A DNA stretch of 64,000 nucleotides, from positions 538,774 through 602,773 of the forward strand of contig NZ_KI912410.1 in assembly GCF_000518265.1 (NCBI RefSeq). The letters are read 5' to 3'. The stretch's first letter is position 1. The number at the start of each line of letters is the position of its first letter. The notes beneath the pieces are model-generated. The model ran no database searches. It saw only the letters and a list, made by a program, of their open reading frames with translations, and was not told where the DNA came from. The position numbers and the translations under genes are program-made. This DNA is from Actinomadura oligospora ATCC 43269. GTDB taxonomy: Bacteria > Actinomycetota > Actinomycetes > Streptosporangiales > Streptosporangiaceae. Of this stretch, positions 6,923-14,789 are shown in pieces.

Positions 6923-9526
6923 GTGGCGGCTCGCACCGACGGAGGCGAGTGGCCCGGCTCCCCGGACTTCGCGGCGGGCCTCGCGGCGCTGCGGGAGTCC
7001 GGCTGGCGGCCGACCCCGTTCCGCCAGTTCATCCTGAAGGTCCACAGTCGCTGCAACCTGGCGTGCGACTACTGCTACGTCTACGAGATGGCCGACCAGG
7101 GGTGGCGGGAACAGCCCCGGAGGATGAGCGGCGCGGTCGTGGACGCCACCGCGCGGCGGATCGGCGAACACGTCCGCGCGCACGGGCTGACCGACATCGA
7201 GGTGATCCTGCACGGCGGTGAACCGCTGCTCGCCGGGCCCGACCTGATCCGGCACGCGGTCGTGGCCGTCCGTCAGGAGGTCGGAGCTCGCGCGCGCGTG
7301 CGGGTGGGCGTCCAGACGAACGGCGTCCTGCTGGACGAAACGTTCCTGGCCCTCTTCGACGAGCTGGACATCCGGGTCAGCGTCAGCCTGGACGGCGACG
7401 AACGCGGTCACGACCGGCACCGGCTGCACGCGAACGGCCGGGGCAGCTACGCGCAGACGGCCGCCGGACTCGAAAGGCTCACGGCCGAGCCGTACCGCCA
7501 CCTGTTCGGCGGCCTCCTCGCCACGATCGACCTCGCGAACCCGCCCGTCGAGACCTACGAGGCGCTGCTCCGGTTCCGTCCGCCCGCCGTCGACTTCCTG
7601 CTTCCGCACGGCAACTGGGACACTCCGCCGCCGGGACGCGACCCCGCCGCCCCGGACGCCCCCTACGGCGACTGGCTGACCGCCGTCTTCGACCGCTGGA
7701 CGGCCGCGCCGCGCCGGGAGACGCACGTCCGGCTGTTCCGCGAGCTCATCGCGCTGAGCCTGGGCCGTCCGTCCGCGAGCGAGATGGTCGGGCTGTCCCC
7801 GGCCGCGATGGTCGTGGTCGAGACGGACGGCACGGTCGAGCAGGTCGACACGCTCAAGTCCGCCTACGAGGGCGCCGCCGCGACCGGCCTGCACGTCGGC
7901 CGGGACGGCTTCGACGCCGCGCTCGCCCTGCCCTCGACCGCCGCCCGGCAGATCGGCGCGGACGCCCTGTCCGCGACCTGCCGCGCCTGCCGGGTCGGGC
8001 GGATCTGCGGCGGCGGCCAATACGTCCACAGGTACCGGGCGGGCAGCGGCTTCCAGAACCCGTCCGTCTACTGCCGCGACCTGTTCCGGCTGGTCAGCCA
8101 CGTCCGCGACGCCGTCGCCCGCGACCTCGCGCGCGCGAAGGACGAGGCCGCGAGAGCCGGACGAGCGCGGACCCGACAAGCGCAGGTGGGAGACGCACGG
8201 ACGAGGAGCGAACCGATGCGGCCGGAACTGAAACGCCTGTCCCTCCCCGAGAAGGTCTTCGCGGGTCTCGCCCAAGGCGGCGGCGGGGCCTACGCCGTGG
8301 ACGAGCTGTGGCGCGTTCAGCGGTCCAAACGCCTGCTGCTCCTGCGCTGGGTGCGCGAGGCCGCCAGGTCACGCGACCCCGGACGCGAGGCCCGCGCGCG
8401 CCAGGCGTACGCGCTGCTCGCCGACATCCAGGGCCGCGCGCCGGACGCCGTCCGCGTCGTCCTCGACCACCCGTCCGTCGGCGTCTGGGCGCACGCCGTC
8501 GCCTCCGCGGGCGCCGACACCGACCCGATCGGCGCGCTGGCCGCCGCCGCGGCGATCCACGCCCGCGACCCGCGTCCGGTCGAGGTCGCCGGCGGCCCGG
8601 ACGGCCTGTTCCTGCCGTCCCTCGGCATGGCCGTCCCCTTCGCCGGGCCCGGCGTCGTCCGCGCCGCCCCCGAGGGCCCGGTCACGATCTCGTCCGGCGC
8701 GGGCACGACCGTCCTGCCCGGCGAGGACCCGCACCGCGACGCCCCCGGCTGGCACGGCCTGCGCACGCTCGAGGCCGAGTACCACGGCATGGCCCTGCGC
8801 CTCCTCCTGGACGACTGCGACCCCCTCCGCTCCGTCGGCGGCGACCCGATGCCGCGCCTCACCCCCGAGGAGACCGAGCAGTGGCGGGACATCCTGCGCG
8901 GAGCGTGGCGCCTGCTCGTCCGCCGCCACTGGACGATCGCCGAGGAGGCGGCCCGCACCCTCCGCGTCCTCACCCCCATCGCCCCTTCGGAGCGGGGAAT
9001 GAGCAGTGCCACCGCCCACGAGGCTTTCGGCGTCGTGTTTACGTCTTTACCGCAGGACGAACGGGACCTCGCCGTGGCCTTCGCCCACGAAGTTCAGCAC
9101 GCGAAACTCGGTGCGTTGAACGACGCGATCCCCCTCGCCAAGGCGGACGATGGCGGTCTTCACTACGCGCCCTGGCGAGACGACCCGCGCCCGGCGGCCG
9201 GACTGCTCACCGGCGCGTACGCGCACCTCGGCGTCGCCGGATTCTGGCGCAGGCAGCGCCACCACGAGCACGGTGCCGCAGCGTTGCACGCACACACCGA
9301 GTTCGCGCGGTGGCGTGACGCGTCTGCGCTGGTCACCGGTGTTCTCATACGCAGCGGCAGGCTGACCGCTGAGGGCGAGCGGTTCGTCGCCGAGATGGAC
9401 CGTACGTTGCGCGCATGGCGGCGCGAACCCGTCCCGACTGCGGCGCTCGACCTCGCTCGCGCCATCGCGGCCCGGCATCGCGAGCGTTGGCGGGGGCGGC
9501 ACGGCGACCTCCGCCCGCTGTTCTAG
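6923..9526 (+). CDS. fxsB: FxsB-type radical SAM/SPASM maturase fused to a HEXXH-motif domain
   Basis: An 867-residue RiPP-modifying enzyme. Residues about 30-400 are a radical SAM domain with the 4Fe-4S motif CNLACDYC (C44, C48, C51), HGGEPLL, and a SPASM auxiliary-cluster region with C353, C356, C362 and C384. A charged Arg/Ala linker (about 397-431) leads to a C-terminal domain beginning RPELKRLSLP, which carries HEVQH (H722, E723, H726) and later an H/E-rich helix. FxsB enzymes are known to form three-residue cyclophanes in FxsA peptides. The HEXXH domain family (TIGR04267 type) has recently been linked to oxoglutarate-dependent peptide beta-hydroxylation; I recall this and cannot verify it here. 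The FxsT-like gene and precursor next door support the call. The exact product is unknown. Confidence 0.88.
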   Translation: MAARTDGGEWPGSPDFAAGLAALRESGWRPTPFRQFILKVHSRCNLACDYCYVYEMADQGWREQPRRMSGAVVDATARRIGEHVRAHGLTDIEVILHGGEPLLAGPDLIRHAVVAVRQEVGARARVRVGVQTNGVLLDETFLALFDELDIRVSVSLDGDERGHDRHRLHANGRGSYAQTAAGLERLTAEPYRHLFGGLLATIDLANPPVETYEALLRFRPPAVDFLLPHGNWDTPPPGRDPAAPDAPYGDWLTAVFDRWTAAPRRETHVRLFRELIALSLGRPSASEMVGLSPAAMVVVETDGTVEQVDTLKSAYEGAAATGLHVGRDGFDAALALPSTAARQIGADALSATCRACRVGRICGGGQYVHRYRAGSGFQNPSVYCRDLFRLVSHVRDAVARDLARAKDEAARAGRARTRQAQVGDARTRSEPMRPELKRLSLPEKVFAGLAQGGGGAYAVDELWRVQRSKRLLLLRWVREAARSRDPGREARARQAYALLADIQGRAPDAVRVVLDHPSVGVWAHAVASAGADTDPIGALAAAAAIHARDPRPVEVAGGPDGLFLPSLGMAVPFAGPGVVRAAPEGPVTISSGAGTTVLPGEDPHRDAPGWHGLRTLEAEYHGMALRLLLDDCDPLRSVGGDPMPRLTPEETEQWRDILRGAWRLLVRRHWTIAEEAARTLRVLTPIAPSERGMSSATAHEAFGVVFTSLPQDERDLAVAFAHEVQHAKLGALNDAIPLAKADDGGLHYAPWRDDPRPAAGLLTGAYAHLGVAGFWRRQRHHEHGAAALHAHTEFARWRDASALVTGVLIRSGRLTAEGERFVAEMDRTLRAWRREPVPTAALDLARAIAARHRERWRGRHGDLRPLF
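8203..8218 (+). promoter_or_regulatory. Possible internal ribosome-binding site and in-frame ATG
   Basis: GAGGAG (8203-8208) lies 7 nt before an in-frame ATG at 8216 (residue 432 of FxsB), exactly where the HEXXH domain begins after a low-complexity linker. It could allow separate synthesis of a 436-residue HEXXH protein. This may also be chance in an Arg/Glu-rich linker. Confidence 0.35.
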
Positions 9527-9562
9527 GCCGGTGGCGCTGCCTGACTCGCCGGACAGTGCAGC

Positions 9563-12142
9563 CTAGATTGGTGGCGGGTCGAAGTCGCAGTCCAGGTGGC
9601 GTCGCTCGGCTGCGACGACCGCGTCTGGGTGGTTGAGGCCGAGCACCCGCGCGTACCGGTGGATCGTGTCCTCGTACAACTCCTCGCCCTCCTGCTGGAG
9701 GGCGTCGTTTCGCTGCTCTCGGCCCTCGCGCTCCAGATCGGCTGAGAGGTTCGCGGCGCACGCCAGCGTCATGAAATGGTCCGTGCCGAGCAGTGACCGC
9801 AGCCGCCGCATCGTGTCCCGGCCAAGCGCGATCGCGCTGTCGAGGTCGCCCAGGTCAGCGAGGTCACTGGCGAGGTTGGTGGCGATGGTCAGTGAATAGT
9901 GATGGTCGCGGCCGAGCCTGGCTTCCAGTCCGTCAAGGGCCTTCTCATTAACTGACCGAGCCGTCGTCGTCTCACCGCGGACCCGGTGCAGCAGCGCCAG
10001 GTTTCCTTGGACGCCGAAGACGTAGGGGTGCGTTGGACCGAACATGTCCGGGTAGAGGTCGGCGACGCTCTTTGCCAACTTCAGCGCCTCATCTTGTGTG
10101 TTCACGGTCCGGTAGGTGTTCGCCAGATTGGTCGCCGACGCGAGCGTGTCAGGGTGGATCGGGCCGAATACGCGCAGGCACCGGTCATGGGTTTCCCTGG
10201 CGAGCTCCAACGCCTCCTGGTAGCGGCCGGCGCGGCGCCTGGCGATCGCAAGGTCGGTGGACGCGCGGACCGTCACCGCGTGCTCCAGCCCGAGTTGTTC
10301 GGTGGCGAGGGCGAGCGCGTCCTCGCCGAAGTCCATCGCGTCCCGGAAATCCCCGAGGAGCCGGACGGCTCGGGCGAGACCGTTCAGCCGCAGGGCCTCC
10401 TCCATGGCGCTCACGCCCTGGGGACGTGGCCGTCCGGAGGACGCCCGGTAGCAGCGTTCCTGGAGATCTCGCGCCTTCACGTAGTCGCTGACCAGGCCAT
10501 GGTCGAGCGCCAGATTGTTCATCGCGCGGAGGGTGCGGAAGTGGCCCGGTCCGAAGAAGCGCTCATGCTCGCGTAGCGAGAGCTCACCCTGTTCCTGCCC
10601 TTGTCGGAAGTCGCCGCGGGCGCGCAGGTCGGCACCGCTGCTGTCGATCACGGCGAGTAGCAGGTCGCGGAACGCGTCGTCGTCACGGCCACTGGCCCGC
10701 ATGGTGCGTAGAGCTTCCTGGTTGATCATGTATGCCTCGGCGTACTGACCCCGTTCCCGGATGAGAATGGCGCGCAGACGCTGTGCTGCCAGGACGTCGG
10801 GATCGTCCGGCGGCGAGGTTAGCCGCCAATGGTCTTGAACCCGTTTGGTAAAGCTGGCTCCGCCTGCCTGATCACTCGACACGTACAGGTAGCGCGCGAA
10901 CGCCAGGATCATCGCGCGAACCCTTGGATCAGTGCTGTCGATAGCAGCAGTCGGGTGAATATGGCCGTAAAGGGCGCCGAAATCCCGCCAGGACTCGGTC
11001 TGGTCGGGGTCCTTGGGGGTCGCTTCGGCGAGCAGCAGGTGGACGTCCGAGAGATAGCGTGCCTTGTCCTCCGTTGACAATGCGTTGCGGACGAGACCCT
11101 GAATAAGTCGGTGCATCTGGATCGTGCGGTTGTCTCCTTCGATCTCCACCCGTACTAGGGCGTACCTGCGCAGGCCCGCGATGGCACGGCTGGTCTCGAT
11201 GGAGTCGGCAAGGATCTCTGCCAACTCAGGCGACACGCCTTTGGGAGCGGCTCGAAAGACGTCTCGCGGGAAAGGTTCCGGTCCGAAGAAAGCGCAGCAG
11301 CGCAACAGCGAGACAGCGTTCGGATAGTTCCGTTCCAGCTCCTCTACCGCAAGCCGCCACGCTGCCGTCATTGGACGCGGATATTCGCTCGCTTCGCCTT
11401 CCAGAAGGAGGTCGCCGATCCGGTCGTGGAGCAGGGAGAGGTAATCCCTCACCGACATCGCGGACTCCTGTAGGAGCGACGCCGCCTGCTCCAACGCGAG
11501 CGGGAGATCGCCGAGTTCGTCGGCGAGGCGGGAGGCGTCCTCGTCAACGAGCGCGCCGGGCAGCCGCCGACTGAGGAACTCGACGCTCTCCACTCGGGAG
11601 AAGACGTCCACCTCGACTGTGGCGACGCGCCCGCGCCCTTTCCAGTTGGGATTACGGGAGGTGATGAGGACGTCGCCGGGGCCCTGAGGTACGAATGAGT
11701 AGATGTCCTCCGGTTCGTCTGCGTTGTCGAAGATCAGCAGCCAGCGGCCATAAGGTTCTCCACGTTCCAGGGCTTGACGGACCGAGTTGGCGGCCTCCTC
11801 CACGCCGACCTTGTTGGCGGGCGGCAGGCCCAGGTGAGGTGCAAGCCCGGCGAGTGAGGCGCGGACGAGGCTCTCCTGCGCGGACGGAATCCACCAGACG
11901 AGCTGGTATTGGGAGCGGAAGCGGTGGGCGTACTCAATCGCGAGCTGCGTCTTGCCGACTCCGGCCATCCCGTGTAGGGCATATGGCACTACCGCTGCGG
12001 CGACATTATTACTGATGCTCTCCCGTAGGGAGGACAGCAAATCCTTGCGCCCGGTAAAATTGTGGTTGCGTGCGGGAACCTTGGTGCCCCAGATGCGCGG
12101 GACTCCTGCGGTTATCGGGGTGGCGTCGATGGAATCCTTCAC
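9563..12142 (-). CDS. fxsT: FxsT-like NB-ARC/TPR (STAND) protein
   Basis: An 859-residue cytoplasmic STAND protein. The N-terminus PRIWGTKVPARNHNFTGR is typical of the NB-ARC/TPR proteins accompanying FxsA/FxsB. Walker A is GMAGVGKT (58-65) and Walker B is WLLIFDNADE (about 143-152); an RNBS-like TSR and a GDLPLALEQAA (GLPL-like) motif follow. Roughly residues 430-830 are kinesin-light-chain-type TPRs with repeated LG-x-x-H-x-x-T and NLA motifs, and the end is DCDFDPPPI. The GTG at 12142 was chosen for its GGAGG, 8 nt upstream; an in-frame GTG at 12172 is an alternative. It is convergent with fxsB (36 bp apart) and divergent from the precursor gene. Its role in Fxs systems is not established; sensing or scaffolding through the TPRs is inferred. 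Confidence 0.88.
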   Translation of the reverse strand: MKDSIDATPITAGVPRIWGTKVPARNHNFTGRKDLLSSLRESISNNVAAAVVPYALHGMAGVGKTQLAIEYAHRFRSQYQLVWWIPSAQESLVRASLAGLAPHLGLPPANKVGVEEAANSVRQALERGEPYGRWLLIFDNADEPEDIYSFVPQGPGDVLITSRNPNWKGRGRVATVEVDVFSRVESVEFLSRRLPGALVDEDASRLADELGDLPLALEQAASLLQESAMSVRDYLSLLHDRIGDLLLEGEASEYPRPMTAAWRLAVEELERNYPNAVSLLRCCAFFGPEPFPRDVFRAAPKGVSPELAEILADSIETSRAIAGLRRYALVRVEIEGDNRTIQMHRLIQGLVRNALSTEDKARYLSDVHLLLAEATPKDPDQTESWRDFGALYGHIHPTAAIDSTDPRVRAMILAFARYLYVSSDQAGGASFTKRVQDHWRLTSPPDDPDVLAAQRLRAILIRERGQYAEAYMINQEALRTMRASGRDDDAFRDLLLAVIDSSGADLRARGDFRQGQEQGELSLREHERFFGPGHFRTLRAMNNLALDHGLVSDYVKARDLQERCYRASSGRPRPQGVSAMEEALRLNGLARAVRLLGDFRDAMDFGEDALALATEQLGLEHAVTVRASTDLAIARRRAGRYQEALELARETHDRCLRVFGPIHPDTLASATNLANTYRTVNTQDEALKLAKSVADLYPDMFGPTHPYVFGVQGNLALLHRVRGETTTARSVNEKALDGLEARLGRDHHYSLTIATNLASDLADLGDLDSAIALGRDTMRRLRSLLGTDHFMTLACAANLSADLEREGREQRNDALQQEGEELYEDTIHRYARVLGLNHPDAVVAAERRHLDCDFDPPPI

Positions 12143-12223
12143 GCGGCTCGCCTCCGCACGTGGTCGCACCACTGATCTCGCTTCGCATCCTATGCCGCCA
12201 GAGGCTGCCCGGCCACGGCGCCG

Positions 12224-12249
12224 GTCTCACCTGATTGGTCAGGTGAGAC
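12224..12249. promoter_or_regulatory. Perfect inverted repeat, probable operator of fxsT/precursor
   Basis: GTCTCACCTGA (12224-12234) and its exact reverse complement TCAGGTGAGAC (12239-12249) are separated by TTGG. The repeat sits in the 255-bp divergent region between fxsT and the precursor gene and has no T-run, so an operator is likelier than a terminator. A CATAAT hexamer at 12304-12309 is a possible -10 for the precursor, but I see no matching -35. Confidence 0.65.
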
Positions 12250-12397
12250 TATGGTGAAGGGCGCATGGTCTCTCGCGCAATGCAGGGTGGCAATGCCGGA
12301 CAGCATAATGGCGCGATGTGGTCAGGTTGCCCCACGGCCTGCAGGGAACATGCAGAATCACAGATGAGCCCCGACCGCCGGAGCAAGGAGTCTTCCG

Positions 12398-12574
12398 ATG
12401 CGCGACGAGGTGGATTTCCGCAGCGACCTGCCGGATCTCTCCGGGGCTTCCCTGGAGGAGCTGAGCGGCCTGGGCGGGACGGTTCTCGCCGAAGAAATCG
12501 AGACCCTGCTCAAGCCTGTGCGCAAGCCGGCGGTGGTGTGCGCGAACTTCAGCGCCTACCTCGGCGACGAGTGA
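12398..12574 (+). CDS. fxsA: FxsA-like RiPP precursor peptide
   Basis: A 58-residue acidic peptide. The conserved leader-like part LPDLSGASLEELSGLG is followed by VLAEEIETLL (residues 11-38), which resembles FxsA leaders (DLxxxSLxEL...VLAxALxxxL). The C-terminus after KP reads VVCANFSAYLGDE (46-58), with Cys48, Phe51 and Tyr54. It lacks the canonical terminal FxSxA, so the crosslink site is uncertain; Phe51, Tyr54 and Asp57 are candidates for modification. AAGGAG at 12385-12390 stands 7 nt before the ATG, an excellent ribosome-binding site. The gene lies between fxsT (divergent) and the STAND-like gene (70 nt downstream, same strand). No cleavage protease or dedicated exporter is adjacent. 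Confidence 0.8.
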   Translation: MRDEVDFRSDLPDLSGASLEELSGLGGTVLAEEIETLLKPVRKPAVVCANFSAYLGDE

Positions 12575-12643
12575 CGCGCCCGATCCGTGATATCGAGCTG
12601 GGCTCCGACAGTTAGAAGGACGTCGGGCGAGGGAGTGGGCGAC

Positions 12644-14713
12644 GTGGAGAAGCTCACGTCCCGCCACGACCCAAACCCCTATCCGGGGCGAAGGCCGTTC
12701 ACCGATGCTGAGGGACACCGATTCTTCGGCCGTGCCCAGGAGTCACAGAGACTCGCCGATCTCTGGACGCACCGTCCCGTCACGGTGCTGCGCGGGCCGA
12801 GCGGCTGTGGCCGGACCTCACTGATCAACGCAGGTGTGATCCCGCTCCTGCGAGACACCCGGCACGACCTCGTCCCCGTCGCGGACGTCGGCCCCTTGGC
12901 CGTCCCGCCGCAGGGACGGGTCCTGCCGAACGCGGCGTTTCCGGAGTCTGATCCGTATTTGCTGGCGCTGCTCGCCGCGTGGCGGGAGGAGCCCGGCGAG
13001 ACCATTCCCGTGGCCGCGTTCCCGCACCAGACCAAGCGACGCGGCCGGTTCGGCGAACGGCGTCCGACCCTGTTCGCGATCGACTGCGCCGAACGCTGGT
13101 TCACCGGCCGCGTACTGTTCCGCCAACAGACCGGCCTTCATGAAGTCCTCGCGACCGTGGCAGCCGATCCGAGCGTCCGGCTGCTGCTCTCCGCCCGGGA
13201 GGAGGGGGCCGACCACCTGATCGACGCCGTCGCCCGGCACGACCTGCCGGTCGCGGAGATGCGCCTCGGGCCGCTCACCTGGAGCGGGGCCCTGACCGCC
13301 GTGGCGGAACCCGCGCAGCGGGCGGGCCGCCCGTTCGAGGACGGCGCGGCCGAACGCCTGGTGGACGAGCTGAGCGCCGGGCACGAGGACGCGCTCGTGG
13401 AACCGGTGCTCCTCCAGGCCGCGTGCCGAACCCTCTGGGGCCGCCTCGCCGACACCGACGAGACCATCCCCGGACGCCTGCTCCCCAACCTGGACGACAT
13501 CCTCGCCGACCTGTGCACCGCGACCGTCGACAGCGTCACGGACGACCTGGACGCCGCAGCCCGTTCCGCGGGCGCGATCTCCGAAACCGAGTGGCGGACG
13601 CTCAGGACGTGGGAGCACGCGCCCGAGGAGGTCGCGCGCCGGGCCGCCGAGATCCCGTCGGATCCCAAGGACGCCGCGGCTCCCGCCAGAGAGCGGGCAC
13701 GGGGCCGCCCCGCCTCGTCCGCCGCCGCGCGGCACCTGCTCAGGGAGGCGCACCTGGTGCGGAGCGTCCGCACCGGCGACACCTCGACGACCGGCGACAC
13801 CATCACGACCGGTGACACCGTGCCGTCCGGCGACTCCGTGACGGACGTCCTGCAGCATCCCGACCTCGCCCTCGCCCTCGAACGGCTGGGGGAGCGGCCG
13901 AGGCGCAGCAGGTACCACACCGGCCCCTGGCATCGCCTGCGCGCGGCCGAGGCGGCGCTGGCCGCCGGGCAGGCGCTGCTCGCGCGGGGACTCGCCGGGT
14001 CGGCCGCGGGGGACCCGGGCACCGACGCCGGATTCCAGGCGGACGTGCAGACCGTCCTCGGCAACATCGCCTACCTGCACGGACGCTACGACGAGGCGGC
14101 CCGCTGCCACCAGCGCGCGGGCGAGCTCCTCCAGACGATCGAGGACAGCGCGGCCGTCGTCCGGCAGCTCGCGGCCGAGGGCTGGTCGCGGTTCGCCGCC
14201 GGTGACGTCGAACGCGGCGTCGCGCTGCTGCGCAGCGGGGCCGACCTGGCCCCCGGCGACGCGTCCGTCCAGGTCGGGCTGGGCCGGATGCTGTGGCGGG
14301 CCGGACGTCCCGAGGCGGCGCTCGCGGTGCTCAGCGGCGTGCTCAACCGGCACGGCGACGTCCACGAGGCCCTGGAGATCCGCGGTGAGATCCGCGCCGA
14401 CCGGGGCGAGTCGGAGTCGGCGCTGCGCGACCTGGACCGGCTCGGCCGGTCCGCCGACCCCGCCGCCCGCGCGGCCCGCGCGCTGGCGCTCGCGCGCCGG
14501 GGCCGCCTGGACGCGGCCCGCGCGGAGATCGGCGAGGTCGTCGTGGCGGGCGCGGAGAGCGGCCCGGCGCTGTACCGCGCGGCGCAGGTCGAGCTGATGA
14601 CCGGCGACACCGGAACGGCCACCGACCTCGCGACCCGCGCGGTCGAGGCCCGGCACCCGCCGCTGCCCGAGCACCTGCGCGCCGAGGCCTGGCGTCTGCT
14701 GGCGGACGTGTGA
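12644..14713 (+). CDS. STAND-like NTPase/TPR protein with altered P-loop
   Basis: About 689 residues. The N-terminus NPYPGRRPFTDAEGHRFFGR is the usual entry to a novel STAND (nSTAND1-type) NTPase. Walker A reads GPSGCGRTS (51-59), with Arg57 in place of the invariant Lys, and the usual hhhhDQFEE Walker B is degenerate (LFAIDCAER, D147). Nucleotide hydrolysis may therefore be lost. A low-complexity segment of GDT repeats follows near residue 380, then about 250 residues of TPR-like helical repeats (for example NIAYLHGRYDEAARCHQRAGELL). Starts at GTG 12587, 12635 or 12644 are possible; 12644 has GAGGGAG about 8 nt upstream. It follows the RiPP precursor by 70 nt and is probably co-transcribed. 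Its function is unknown; it may be a sensor or adaptor for the peptide system. Confidence 0.78.
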   Translation: MEKLTSRHDPNPYPGRRPFTDAEGHRFFGRAQESQRLADLWTHRPVTVLRGPSGCGRTSLINAGVIPLLRDTRHDLVPVADVGPLAVPPQGRVLPNAAFPESDPYLLALLAAWREEPGETIPVAAFPHQTKRRGRFGERRPTLFAIDCAERWFTGRVLFRQQTGLHEVLATVAADPSVRLLLSAREEGADHLIDAVARHDLPVAEMRLGPLTWSGALTAVAEPAQRAGRPFEDGAAERLVDELSAGHEDALVEPVLLQAACRTLWGRLADTDETIPGRLLPNLDDILADLCTATVDSVTDDLDAAARSAGAISETEWRTLRTWEHAPEEVARRAAEIPSDPKDAAAPARERARGRPASSAAARHLLREAHLVRSVRTGDTSTTGDTITTGDTVPSGDSVTDVLQHPDLALALERLGERPRRSRYHTGPWHRLRAAEAALAAGQALLARGLAGSAAGDPGTDAGFQADVQTVLGNIAYLHGRYDEAARCHQRAGELLQTIEDSAAVVRQLAAEGWSRFAAGDVERGVALLRSGADLAPGDASVQVGLGRMLWRAGRPEAALAVLSGVLNRHGDVHEALEIRGEIRADRGESESALRDLDRLGRSADPAARAARALALARRGRLDAARAEIGEVVVAGAESGPALYRAAQVELMTGDTGTATDLATRAVEARHPPLPEHLRAEAWRLLADV
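13772..13843 (+). repeat. Four imperfect 18-bp repeats in the STAND-like gene
   Basis: Four consecutive 18-bp units beginning ACCGGCGACACC (13772, 13790, 13808 and, more diverged, 13826) encode the linker TGDTST-TGDTIT-TGDTVP-SGDSVT between the NTPase and TPR parts. The period is a multiple of three, so unit number can change without a frameshift. Confidence 0.75.
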
Positions 14714-14789
14714 GGAACCCCGGACGCCGGGTCCGGGGAGTGTGGCATGTGACGCTGAGCGCCGTCCGCCCCGGACGGAGGATCAAGGC

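Noticed and set aside
12818-14674. A 618-codon minus-strand frame opposite the STAND-like gene.
   Set aside because: Composition is typical of an antisense shadow in high-GC DNA; the plus strand has clear STAND and TPR motifs.
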